Shown: positions 45,478 through 56,483 of the stretch, in pieces
Position numbering within the stretch: position 1 is the stretch's first letter
Layout: each line of letters opens with the position of its first letter
Origin: Agelas oroides
Taxonomy: Eukaryota > Porifera > Demospongiae > Agelasida > Agelasidae
DNA: 64,000 nucleotides
NCBI GenBank assembly: GCA_949130485.1
Contig: OX422183.1
Coordinates: 21,445,202 to 21,509,201, forward strand
Reading direction: 5' to 3'
Made by a program: the position numbers and the translations under genes
The notes under the pieces: model-generated
The model's database searches: none
What the model saw: only the letters and a program-made list of their open reading frames with translations
What the model was told of the DNA's origin: nothing

Positions 45478-46650
45478 TCCAAGGAACTCGATCCATTGAG
45501 GAGCTGCTTCTTTAGTTAGCTAAACTAGTCTCTTCTTTCAGAAGACCTACTGCAACAATTTCTACCACCACCTTGCAACCAACGAACTCCTCCAAGGGCA
45601 GATGTGTAAGATCAAAGAAACACCAAACCTAACCAGATATGCTGGCTTATAGGACTTCTGACAGGAGATACCAATTGAACAAAAGAGAGAAGCTTCTCAA
45701 CTACAAAATTAGAAGCATCCTTTGAACTTTTATGATGTCACGGTATATACACAATGGGATTGCAACTGAGATGACCGATTGAAGTAACCCAAATGTTTTT
45801 ATAGTGTAAGGTGTGTTTACCTCCAACCTACAATGAATACATAAATGCTGCCCACCTATAGTACATGAGTAACCTGAGTCCAGCCCAACTGTATACATGA
45901 ATATAGCCAGAGTTCCACTCCTTCTCTGGCACAAACATGCAATTACAAAATGAATGCTGCATGCACTGAGTATTCATAGCAATGAATGTTTCACTATTGG
46001 ACCATCAAAGGAGACAGGATACGTAACAGCATCACTACCATGTATGGTAATGCTGAAGTACAGGCTGTGCATGGTTGCCATGGTAACTTTGTTATTAGTG
46101 GCTACATTTTGGAACCATGTCAAGTATATACAACTACCTTCACAATTTCCAACAGGTGAAAGCAAAATTACATTGGTCTGGCTTACCAGTGCTTGTACAC
46201 GAGTGAGTGACACAGAATTGAGCTAGGAAAGATCTATGGGAAGGAAATTTTTTTTAATTTGATGCTCACAGAAGTTTGATTTGATTCACATCCACACGCA
46301 TGGAGATTGGTGTCCATTGGCATCAGCGGTTTTAGGACTGAACAAGCGTGAACTGCAGAGGTTTACGACGCACTTAGCGCAGGTAGCTACTCTGATGCAG
46401 AGCACATCTCTGTATGAATCACGGCTTCATGTACTGCAAACTCAAATCTGCAGCTCCCAAGAGACAGTTTTGTGGCAGTGCCTAAAATACAAAGGTTGAT
46501 TCCAAAGGGAGTGTCTCCAAGAAAGGACCATACGATAAATTGCTTAAACTCCAGTTGCCATAAATGTTGCGTGGTTATGGTGGTCTCCAACGGCCTCACA
46601 AGCACTCTCATATGGCCTGGGGGAGCATGCCTCCAGACCCCCCTACAATG
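45478..46650. other. Non-coding right-arm sequence
   Basis: 45810-46030 is the inverse of 15180-15440, sharing GGACTCAGGTTACTCATG-type and GGAGTGGAACTCTGGCTATA-type blocks. 46060-46110 carries a GGTTGCCATGGTAAC block in inverse orientation to 15121-15141. No exon was recognised. Confidence 0.5.
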
Positions 46651-47317
46651 CAGGGGCGTAGCTAGAATAATCAGAGCGATGGGGCGAAGGGATAGTGTAG
46701 AAGGCGTAGCCTCGTTACCAGGCTGAGAAGCCTGGGAACGAAGCTACACTAAGACTACGCCATAAGTTGAAGATTGTAAGCAGTGGAGGATTTATGGGGG
46801 TTCCACTATGCATTTGGTTGCTATACTTGGCGAAGCGTAATAAAGTGCGCGAAGCGTGTGCGCTAGGGGGATCTGGGGGCATGCCCCCCGTGGAAAATTT
46901 TTGATTTCAGACCTTCTGAGATCGTTTCTGGTGCCGTTTGGGGGTGAAACAGCAAGAGTTGGACGACCTACTGCCAAATCTAGTTGTTGCCTTTGAAGCC
47001 TTTAAATGCTCGCAGAATCAGTTAAAGGTGTGCCTCCGCTTCGCTCTGCAGAGCGAGCAAAGCAGCCGTGAGGTGTGTGGAGCTTCAGTTTGGCTTCCGT
47101 GTATCTCCAGTGTGGGCCGTTGTGTACCCCCCTAGAACTCCCCCTAGATCCGCCACTGGTAACTGAATCTATTTGAGTCGTACTACGGTAGTGACCATAT
47201 ACTGACTTTGGATGCTGTAGTTGGCCATTCCATCGTTAATTTCTAATCTTTAATTTCGATCCATCGAAAAGTGGTTGGGCGACTGCCCTACCTGCCCCTA
47301 TGGTAGTTACGCCCCTG
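46651..47317. mobile_element. 5-bp-duplication element with CAGGGGCGTAG ends and nested insertions
   Basis: The ends are CAGGGGCGTAGCTAG and TAGTTACGCCCCTG; the flanks are both CAATG (46646-46650 and 47318-47322). Inside lie a TAGCCTC-type hairpin at about 46709-46747 and another 5-bp-duplication element at 46781-47158. Confidence 0.87.
46781..47158. mobile_element. Nested element with CAGTGGAGGAT / ATCCGCCACTG ends
   Basis: It begins CAGTGGAGGATTTATGG and ends CTAGATCCGCCACTG. The flanks are GTAAG and GTAAC, four of five identical. It is the same kind as 39032-39650 and sits inside 46651-47317, so it inserted later. Confidence 0.78.
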
Positions 47318-47381
47318 CAATGCTGTATGGTACATACGCACAGATGAATGCATGGTCACACATCAATCCCCACTCCATATG

Positions 47382-47403
47382 CCCCCCCCCCCCCCCCCCC
47401 CCC
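47382..47403. repeat. C homopolymer
   Basis: A run of about 20 C follows CATATG, resembling the CATATGCCCCCCC at 8928-8943. Such runs recur in this window in or near mobile elements. Confidence 0.9.
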
Positions 47404-48009
47404 AACTTCTTCAATCTCTGGATCCACCCCTGTGTTTCATCTAAAGCTGGTGAAGGGACTGCTCAATGTTTTCATAGCATTTGAGGCTGTGCTTCTCAAA
47501 CTCTATGTGAAGCTCACCTCACGGTGAGGGCTCATTCAAGTAAACTTTGACCCTATACAGGAAAATGGCCCTAAAGTAGGCTCCTTCGTGAGTGTGTTGC
47601 TCTTTCTTGATAATCCCCACTTCACTGGAAGGCTCTGTAGATGCATATCCGAGGCACACCAAAGGCATCTGTGTGTATACAGATGTAGCTAATGCGGTAT
47701 GTGGTGCGCACCGCGAGCTACACCATGCTGGTGCCATTTAGAGTTTGTTGTGTGCTGTTAGGGTTCGACTTCGAAGCCGCTGCAGTGTTCCGTTGCACAT
47801 TATTGTTTGTCCAATTATTTGCTTCGAGGGCGTTGAGTCGCTGTAAACATGACATGGTTAAATGCGGAACCACTCGAAAGAGCACCCACCCCCCTCTTTG
47901 ACAGACTTGTAAGGTGCTCTGCCCATGGGCTCTCTTTTGTGAGACTACGGTACATGGGACATTTTTGTAAGTTGCTATCTTTGGAAGTAACAATTCAACC
48001 TACTTCACA

Positions 48010-48494
48010 CAGGGCCGTAGCCGCCAGTCCGGTTAGTCCAGTTTCAATGGGACCACTTTTCCCATCACCATGGCTTGCTTGGCATTGCCAAATAGCGCCA
48101 TTGCTCTGCAAACGCCCACGCATGGCTCCCAAGTGCACAACCAACGTGCTGAAACTTGCGAGATGGCCATGAACAGTGCGAAAAAGCTCGTCCGAGTCTT
48201 CCAACAACTTTTCGTTCTTCCAAGCCTCATCTGCAAAGGCTGTGGCTTGCGAGGTTAGCGAACAATCGGAAAGACAAAACCATGTTGTACGACGCAGTGG
48301 GCATACATCTGAAACTCTGTCATCTGGCCTCCGAGAAGCATCGTATTGGCCCAATAATAGTCTCAGAAGCAATCTCAAAGCCTCTAAATTCCAAACTTTT
48401 TCTGGGGGAGCATGCCCCCACACCCCCCTACCTGTAGCGTGCTAGCGCACACACTAACAACCCGACCACTCCAAACCTGATGGCTACGGCCCTG
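48010..48494. mobile_element. 5-bp-duplication element with CAGGGCCGTAG ends
   Basis: The ends are CAGGGCCGTAGCCG and TGGCTACGGCCCTG. The flanks are TCACA and TAACA, four of five identical. The left arm at about 13255 reads through the equivalent place without it. Confidence 0.8.
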
Positions 48495-48762
48495 TAACAA
48501 GGTGGCAAGACAATACCACCTGCATAACATTTCATCGTGTGAATGACATCACAGAGGTCCCCAATTGAGAAGGGCAATGAATATTGATGCTTTTTTTGGT
48601 TGTGTCTATTCAAGGGCTGCACAGAGGCTGAAGTGTTTGTAGTACAACAAAGAATCTCATGACAATGGCTAAGAGAACTTAGTGTACGTAGGCTATGAAA
48701 GTGGTTCACTGATTGGTCACAACTCAGTCACATATGTAGCTATACGTATCTACATGTATGCA

Positions 48763-49736
48763 TTAAGGTAGGACAACCTTGAATCACAAATCTCCGAGTC
48801 ATGTGGACGGATGGATGGGTAATGTCTAATTGTTCACAAGATTCACAAAAAGTTTGTACCAAACTGCTTTCTCCACCTGATAATGCCAAAAAACTCAATT
48901 TTTAGTCCCTCAGCTAAAATAAAAATTTGCACCCTCTCCAAAGCTCCACCCCCAGTCTGACCACATCATCAACACACACACAAATCAAGTAAAAACTTTA
49001 CGTATGGATTTGTCCTGGGACCACTTCAATTCCAGTCTACAGGCCAAAACACACATTTGACCTCAAAAGCAGTCATTTTGGCTGTGCTGGCTTTGAAGAA
49101 AAATTCGACACGCCTCCACTCAAACCAACCAAAACTGAAACCAGTTTCAGAAAGCTTAACTCACTCCCTACAAAAGTACGTATGCTTTTTCCCACTCACC
49201 TCTAGGCCAGGGAGTTATGCCCACAAACCTACTCCCTGTCACTGCCCCTAGAATGGAGCCAAGTTACACACATTCCCGCTAGCATAAAATTGGGCAGGGC
49301 CTACAAGCCCGAAAGGTCAGCTTTCTACAGTACCTTTGCCAGACAACTGTGTGATGACACCTGTCTTCCAGGATGGCTCTCTGCCTTTCCACCACACTCA
49401 CAAACATTCAAGCCCACTCAGACAAGCTTTGCACACACAAATTGCCTACCATCACATTCAACGAGCTAGAAAATCTTCATAGTGTTTTTTTTTTTTTTTA
49501 AGTGTTGGAGGATTTCTTCAAAGTTCCACCCAGCCACATGAAAGTGCCGCCAGACCACTACAAAGGGCCGCAGGCCACATCAAAGGGACACACCCCCCTT
49601 GTTGATTCCGGTTGCCGCCATGGGAAAGTGTAAACAAGCCAATGAATTTCAATCGCGCCATTATGGTCACCCGACCTCATTAATTATTCATGAGCAGAAT
49701 CGGCCCGATTCGCGATTCAAGGTAGTCCTACCTTAA
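48763..49736. mobile_element. piggyBac-like non-autonomous element with TTAA target
   Basis: Both ends are flanked by TTAA (48763-48766 and 49733-49736). The inverted ends are AAGGTAGGACAACCTTGAAT and ATTCAAGGTAGTCCTACCTT. The left arm near 13004-13010 is uninterrupted, with the two flanking sequences adjoining at a single TCAA. The TTAA target is characteristic of piggyBac-type transposases; none is encoded here. Confidence 0.85.
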
Positions 49737-49938
49737 GTGTCAGCCACCTCCCAATTTCCAGTGCCTAAAATATGGGGATATCACTGCCCAAATGGGCAGT
49801 GATAAACATGGGTTTGACATTTGCATTGCTGCACTACAGTCAAATATTTATTGCAAATTGAACTTAGGACTGTGTGATGTCATTTCCTGCATGGCCACGG
49901 TGGCATTCTTAATAAACAAAGTGGCAAGCAAGTATGAC

Positions 49939-50208
49939 TCAGATATTTCCTTTCCATGCACTGGAATGAACTGGGCAGGGATAAATTTCTCCAATTTTAG
50001 GGACTGACATTTTCATCCTCTTTTCCAACCCGTATTTCACTTGCACCTTGTGAATCTGACAGATCCTCCCTGACAGTAACTGGTAGTGCTCATCTGGACT
50101 GGTGGCTGCCTCAAACATGTGCTTCTCAACCTTCATGGTACAGTGGATCCAGAGGGCTACAAGCCGGTCCAGTAGCAACCTGGGGTCCTGCACTGGGTAC
50201 ATGGCAAA
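49939..50208 (-). pseudogene. KIX-domain exon (CBP/p300-type fold), orphan
   Basis: After a TCTCCCCTCAG acceptor on the minus strand, the frame reads FAMYPVQDPRLLLDRLVALW, then MKVEKHMFEAATSPDEHYQL, LSGRICQIHKV and YGLEKRMK, and stops at 49939. The pattern KVE-x-x-MFEAA, DEHYQLL, I-x-x-IHKV follows helices 2 and 3 of the KIX domain, which in CBP/p300 binds activator peptides such as CREB. No histone acetyltransferase or other CBP exon is nearby. It may be a stand-alone KIX gene, or a fragment carried in the duplication. The upstream ORF to 50553 is not convincing. Confidence 0.65.
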
Positions 50209-51989
50209 CTGAGGGGAGAGAGGGAGATGTGTGTGTGCATAAGTGTGAAGGTACAAAGGTCTAATGTTCAGCTCACACGTGCCTTCGGGTGAGAAACAGT
50301 CTGGTGGACAAAGTCGAATTTCTTGGGCTTGCTCCCCAAAAGTGGTAAGGACCAATGAGATTGCGAGATCGGTAATCCTTTCCCTTACAACAGTAAAATT
50401 TTTAAGTATCGTACTTTTTTGAGCAGGTTTGGCATAAAATGTTAATGTTTTGAATGTTGATACTGGTGACACTGTCGCAAAAGCATAGGCGGCGGAACCA
50501 GGGGCCATGAAATTCAAGGCATGGGGGCATACGTAGCCCCCACAATCGTCCACAGTTATGGCAGTGGCATGGCCATCCCTTTACTAGATACTGCACACAC
50601 AAATCGACACTGCAGCAGCCAGGTAGCGTTCTCCAGGCCAACTAATCTCGCACAACTAAATCAGTGATCTCAGCCTAAGGATGTAGCTACAACAAGATAA
50701 TCGCATGGGTTTGAAACTCAGAAATTCGGAATGGAACCACCATTTCAGCAAAGGCAATCTGCGGTAACATGACAGTCTCTATGTGAACATCTAACAAACC
50801 TGAATATGCAGAATCACACATGCAAAGAACTGCAGGTAAGATCGTAGTTCCACTTTGGGCCGAAAATGGTCTCAGAAGCGATCCTACAGCATCTATATCT
50901 AGAAATATTCCTGCGGAGCATACCCTCTGACTCCCCCTAGTACGTGCGTGCTAAAATATGGGGATATCAAATGCTTTATCTGACTCCCCTCCCTGCCCAG
51001 TTCCTGAAGTTGTTTGGATTCTGTGAACTTGTTAAGCTAAAACTCGTGTATCCCCCTCCTTCCCCTTCTTCCCGCTCTTCTCCTCCTCTCCCTCCCCTCC
51101 TCCCTCTCCCCCTCCCTCCTCTCCTCCCTCCTCTCCTCCTCTCCTCCCTCTCCTCTCCCTCTCCTCCTCTCCTTCCTCTCTTCTCTCCTCTCCTCCCCCC
51201 TCCTTCCTCCTCTCCCTCTTCCCCCTAGCTTGGATGGACACCCTTTACTCGTGATGGTGACAGTGTCGTCCTCAAGATACTTAGCCTCACATGGCCACAC
51301 ACCCTTCCATAACACACGAGACTACATTTGCCCCCTCAAATCTCTTCCACCGCCGTTGAAAAGTGTGCGCTAGCCCTGGTTCACCAGACCGTTTCTCCTT
51401 GTGAGAGGGTAGGGTCTGAGGATGAGACTCGAGTTACAGTGTCACTTCAAACATGATATGTGCTGTAAGTGTGGCTTCACATGTGTAGCATGTAGCTAAA
51501 ATAGTAATAGAGCAGAAGATGCAGCTTACAGTTTTTTCATGTTGTGCTGCCTGGGTTTGGTGGACACAAGTTGCTTAGTTGGTTGGCTGACAGTGCTGCT
51601 ACAAATGGAGAGAAATTAGGAGGGTCATACCCATATTCCATGGCTTAAACAAGTCTTATCTGGGCACTAGTGAACTTTACAAATGCACACAAAACCTGGT
51701 ATCTAAATTAACACTGCAAGTGCTCACCTGGTAGCTACTGGGTAATTAAGGACACAGTTTTTTAGACTGTGCTACCTCGGGGGTATGTCGGCTGGGAGAT
51801 TAATTGTTGTGTAAGAGCACAGCAGTTGTAATTCTAATTAAAACATATAGCCAAGGGTGACTCCATACTTAGCAGCAGTTGATAGTGTTTAAACTGATTT
51901 AAGTGTGGCATCACTGCATTTGTAGTGTTGTAGGACACTGGAAAAGAAACATGTAACTATAGCTACAAGCTATGTAGCAGGCCTAAGCG
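50209..51989. other. Intergenic region with a pyrimidine tract
   Basis: No gene is supported. A CATAGGCGGCGGAACC end at about 50486 suggests a mobile element without a clear partner. 51046-51228 is a C/T tract of about 180 bp made of CTCCTCTCC-like units. 51371-51430 is a decayed foldback with CCAGACC facing GGGTCTGAGGATGAGACT. Confidence 0.5.
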
Positions 51990-52620
51990 AAGATGTGAGA
52001 TGGGTATGCAGAAGATACAACATCCGAACAGTCTTCCAATCGGCATCCACCCTCCACGGACAGCTGAAAAGAGTCAAGGACCAAGACCCGCTGGAGAAGA
52101 AGTCGGAGGTTGTGTACCAGATCCCTTGCAGTTGCGGTCATGTATATACAGGGGAGACGAAGAGAGCCCTCGAGACCCGCATAAAGGAGCACAAACTGCC
52201 ACCAGACAGGGAGAGACAGAGAAGTCAGCCATAGCAGAGGACAGCATCACCCAATACTGTGGGAGGAGACCAGCATGCTGGACCAAGCAAAGAACAACAC
52301 CACATTGCTCATCAAAGAGGCTCTACACATCCGCCTCACTGATTTCAAGCTGATCAACAGAGACAAGGGTGTCGCCATTCTGGAATGCTGGCAACCGGTC
52401 CTGGACCATGCCACGATGACGAGCTCCACCCACGCCATGCCACACCAGGAAACTGATGACAGAACGCTACCTAGCGTGTTATGTTTCTGTTAGCTAGCCA
52501 CTAGCGTTTCCGTTAGCAACTAGCTTACCTGATTATTGTACTTAAGCAGTATTCCCAGTGCTGTATGCAGATGTGCCCTGAAAAAGACTACAGCACTGTA
52601 GTCAAAATGTTGGCATTAAT
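51990..52620 (+). mobile_element. 3' end of a Penelope-like retroelement
   Basis: Three frames in turn encode a GIY-YIG endonuclease region. At 51995-52200 lies KKSEVVYQIPCSCGHVYTGE followed by TKRALETRIKEHK. At about 52200-52245, one frame over, lies GETEKSAIAED. At 52275-52490 lies DQAKNNTTLLIKEALHIRL with WQPVLDHATM. The CSCG-x-VYTGETKR arrangement is typical of Penelope-like elements. Frameshifts show that it is inactive. The reverse transcriptase part is absent, so this is a 5'-truncated copy. The untranslated tail contains a hammerhead-like stretch. Confidence 0.85.
52578..52614 (+). ncRNA. Degenerate hammerhead-ribozyme-like motif
   Basis: CTGAAAA is followed by GACTACAG-CA-CTGTAGTC, a perfect 8-bp stem, and then AAAATGTTGGC. 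Hammerheads need CUGAUGA and GAAA around such a stem, and Penelope-like elements are known to carry them. Two differences (CAAAAT for CGAAAC) look like CpG-to-TpG/CpA decay. It should not be active. Confidence 0.5.
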
Positions 52621-53523
52621 TTTGATGATAATTATTGATGTAAAATTTCGTGTTGGAATTGAAGAAACCAAAAATCAGTACAAAGATAAATGCTGTGTGC
52701 TAGATTGGTGTGCGTCAGAGTAGTGAGTAGTCTGGTTTTGTTCTGTTGGTCATCGTACAGGGGAGTTCCCAGACTGATTATTGTACAGTCACAGGTTCGG
52801 CTACTTCAAACTCCCGACCTGTGATCAGCTACAGAAAGGGCGGAGCCACTCCCATATGGAGTCCAGCTTACTCTGGCAGTTGATTGAGACATGCTGCATG
52901 TGGGCTTAGTACTTGTAGGCTCACTACATGTGATCTTTAACACACATTCTTTGAGTGACTGATGTTTTTGTAGCAAATGACTGTAGCTACAACAGTGACC
53001 TAGAATCAAGAGTATTTACCTATTTCACTGATCTCTATACAGAATAGTAAAATGACAGTACAAGCAATGCCAGGATTTTACTTGTATAACTATCTTTCCT
53101 GAAGGCAATAGATTCTTCTCTTTAGCTGATCTCCCTCTTTTGCCAGGATTTTACTTCCTGAAGGCTGCTACTAGATTCTTCCCTTCTGTTCAGCTGAGAA
53201 TCCCTCTGTTTCTTCTACATGTGACTGACTTTTCTCATGATGTCATAAATGGGGTCTATGATTGCTATTACTTACAAAGCTGTAAGGCTTATCTAATTTT
53301 GGGTACTGTTGTAATGTAAACTGTAGTGGATTAACTCAGTGTGTGTGTGCATGCATGAATGTGTGTGTGTCACATACATATAACCTTGGAAAACCAATGA
53401 AAGGGCACCTCTCGGAGTGATAGTGAACTCCATAGTAGCTCAGAATGACTGTAAACTCTGTAAGTCTGAACCTTGTTTAAATACCAAACTCCCTCATTCC
53501 TTTGATGTACGACCACTAAAGAC
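52621..53523. other. Intergenic DNA with a short tandem duplication
   Basis: Segments beginning GCCAGGATTTTACTT at about 53068 and 53142 are two diverged tandem copies of about 72 bp. No gene is supported. Confidence 0.5.
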
Positions 53524-53561
53524 TAGCCTCGTTCCCAGGCTCTCCCTGGGGAACGAGGCTA
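53524..53561. mobile_element. Foldback element of the TAGCCTC family, 38 bp
   Basis: TAGCCTCGTTCCCAGG and GGGGAACGAGGCTA form a hairpin. The flanks are identical 9-mers, ACTAAAGAC (53515-53523 and 53562-53570). Confidence 0.93.
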
Positions 53562-53705
53562 ACTAAAGACATCAACACACAAGTTCATAGGTCTTATATG
53601 TTGAGTAGGCGAAATGACACAAATTGGTCCCTAACTAGTAGGCGAAATGAGAGTAGGCGAAATGAGATGACCCCTGTGTGGATGAGTGTGCATGAGTGTA
53701 CGTAT

Positions 53706-53905
<200 letters not shown>

Positions 53906-55253
53906 TGTAGAGAAGGGAGCCCGGAGCAGGCAGACACATGCCCAATGTGTCCATGTTGCATATACTGGGACAGGGGGATTCCCAACTGACCTGGATCCAT
54001 CGCAGCTGGGCCGTCTTGGGTTCACTTCCTTGGGTTCACTTCCTGGGGTCCCATCCCTAAACGTCTCTCCCCCTTTTCTCATCATCTGAAGTGGCTGGCT
54101 GCAGCTGGGTTCTGGGAGAAATAAATAAATTATGCATTTGGTCAACACTGAAAAGACAAGTAGCTATATCAATTGACAATGTCTATTGGGAGAGTGAAAT
54201 TCCTTCCCATAAAAAGAAAACAACAAAAACAAATACGAAAGCAAAGAAATATCTACACAAATTACAGGAAAAGTAGTCCATCCAATCATGACAAGTGGAC
54301 AGAACACATCCCCACAACAAAGCTAATATAGCTGTGTAATATACTAATGGAGCTATGCAGCACTGAAAGTATCATGTCATGACTTACAAGATTTCGGTAG
54401 AATATTCAATCGAACGGTCTGTAACCTTTGTACACTTTAGTATAAGCTTTGAAAGTATCCGCATGTCCTATATATTTTGTGAAGTAACATGCTTTTCAAT
54501 TGCAACTTTCAATACAGAGTGTAGAGTTATACTTCATTGGGTTGTGCAACCATACCCACCATTGGAGTAGACCAAACTTGTGCAATCTTTCTCATGTGAG
54601 ATTGTTGAATCAAACAACTGACCTTTATGCTGCCTCACGAACAGGCACAATCTGATCTCTGGCAGTAACGTTCTTCCAATGAGATATGATTGGACAAAAA
54701 GAGGTACAGTGGAGATAGAGAAAGGAAAAGGGTGGAGTTGGTGCTGTTTCAAAAAGCACATGGCAGTAAGTGCTCTGACTAGGCACCAGGCACCTCTATA
54801 GTTTCTTTCTTTTTTTTGCCAAAAGTTATCTCCATATAGCTAATTAGTTTTAAGGCAGCAGACCGTTGCCATGGAAGCCTCATGCAACCTAGGGTACAAG
54901 GATGTACTTAGTACTGCACTCTGTGGCAGCTAGGTCTTTGATACAACCACAGGTCATGGTACAAAGACTAGCCTATCTGACTCCATCACTAGCCTATCTG
55001 ACTCCATCACTCTATTCTCCTCAGTGTCAGGATGAGCTCATCTTACCTGTACTTGCCACTCAGCAAATACATGGCTTGCATCATAACCACAGGCTATACA
55101 TATACAGAACTTTGTCTCCTTGAACATCCTTATAGGTCTAATTTTAGTATCGCACAGACTTTATCAACCTGTGAAATTCTAGAAGTGAGCACGGTATCAA
55201 AGGAGACCGAGAACAAACTCCTCTGCTACGCAAATTCTTCAACATCTCCAGCA
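53906..55253. other. Intergenic region upstream of the collagen gene
   Basis: No exon is supported. AGCCTATCTGACTCCATCAC is duplicated in tandem at 54971-55010. The ORFs at 54379-54570 and 55032-55406 lack recognisable features; the latter overlaps the first collagen exon in another frame. Confidence 0.5.
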
Positions 55254-56483
55254 ATGAAGATTGTGTGGCTACTTGCTGTTCTTCCCCTGCTGCTGGTTGC
55301 TAGGCAACTTGCAGGTGAGTGCAACATTCTCTTATTTGATCATGTTAGAATCAACTGCTACTGCAAGCTTACGTACATAGGTACAAACCTCGGTGCACCC
55401 TGGTAGCTAGGTAGGTTCCTGTGGGCTCATGCAACTCACTTTCTAACAATGTACTATGATTTCTGAATATTTTATGAGTCCTGCATTTCTGTCCAAATGA
55501 TAGAGAGTCTGCAATTCTTGGGCATGTTTACCATCCTCTTGCTTGAATGCTTTTACGTAAACTTTATAACTAAGTGTTTATTCATGATAAATTCTTCCCA
55601 ACAGCAACTGATATTTCACAGAGGAGTGCTGAGTCCACAGCAGCACCTATACGACACAAAGTACAACCAGTGGACCCTCCCCCTACAGTGGCACTCCCTT
55701 CCTAGTGCTGCAGCAAGGTAAAGATGGAAAAGATGGTGTTAACGGAAGAGACGGTCGTGATGGACTACCTGGAAGGACAGGGGAGAAGGGAGAACCAGGT
55801 GTTCAGGGACCTCCAGGGTCAACTGGACCTCAAGGTAAGTCACAACTGTTATGTAGGAAAGCACATAAGAACATGTTTGTAACACACTTTCGCACTAAAA
55901 TATTCTTCGCTCTTGATAATCAGGTCCCCCTGGTCCCAGTGTGGGTGGTGTGGTGTATACCAGGTGGGGGAGGACCAAATGTCCAAACATCACTGGAACA
56001 GAACTTGTGTATGCTGGAAGAACTGCTGGAAGCCATTACACCCACAAGGGAGGGGCAGCTAACTACCTATGTCTGCCCAATGATCCGAGCTATCTACAGT
56101 TCAGATCTAGATCTGGATCGTACGATTTACTATATGGTACTGAGTATGAGACATCAAGTGGACCACTGTCAGCATTCCAGGACCACAATGTGCCGTGTGC
56201 AGTGTGCTATGTTTCCACCAGGGGGACAGTGCTGACCATACCTGCAAAGACAACCTGCCCTCCCTCTTGGACCCGTGAGTACAATGGCTACCTGATGGCT
56301 GCTCACTACACACACTATCGAAGCATGTATGAATGCATTGATCAAAATCCTGAGACTGTGCCAGGAGGCACTGGAGATCAAAATGGAGCTCTGTTCTACC
56401 ACGTCGAGGCGACCTGCACTGGGATTGTGTGCCCTCCATACATAGCTGCAAGACAACTGGCCTGTGCAGTGTGTACCAAGTGA
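55254..56483 (+). CDS. Secreted short-chain collagen (C4-type)
   Basis: Four exons, 55254-55314, 55605-55660, 55714-55834 and 55924-56483, join to 265 residues. Exon 1 is a signal peptide (MKIVWLLAVLPLLLVARQLA). Exon 2 is a short linker. Exon 3 and the start of exon 4 give about 14 Gly-X-Y triplets (GKDGKDGVNGRDGRDGLPG and onwards to GPPGPS). The C-terminal domain, about 175 residues, matches the non-collagenous domain of sponge short-chain collagens. Its motifs are VVYTRWGRTKCP, SHYTHKGGAANYLCLP, YGTEYE, APCAVCYV-like VPCAVCYV, PPSWTREYNGYLMA, PETVPGG and a terminal CPPYIAARQLACAVCTK. Such proteins are thought to contribute to sponge extracellular matrix, cuticle or spicule attachment. The intron between exons 2 and 3 is only 53 nt. 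It was chosen because reading through meets a TAG, while GTACAA...GCAG keeps the frame. Confidence 0.9.

Larger units (their letters stand above)
36455..50030 (-). repeat. Right arm of the large inverted duplication
   Basis: This is the inverse counterpart of 12677-22122. It is longer because of later insertions: 38860-40340, 44944-45477, 46651-47317, 48010-48494 and 48763-49736. Its inner end is near the CGGGGTCATCCCTACTA block (36460), which faces TAGTAGGGATGACCCCG at 22103-22119. Its outer end is the KIX-domain exon. Confidence 0.8.

Noticed and set aside
49939-50553. The full 204-codon ORF as one KIX protein
   Set aside because: A good splice acceptor lies directly before FAMYPV, the upstream part has no KIX features, and it runs into a mobile-element end near 50486.
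51037-51315. Arg/Glu-rich ORF suggestive of a nuclear protein
   Set aside because: It is the minus-strand translation of a pyrimidine tract with no conserved features.
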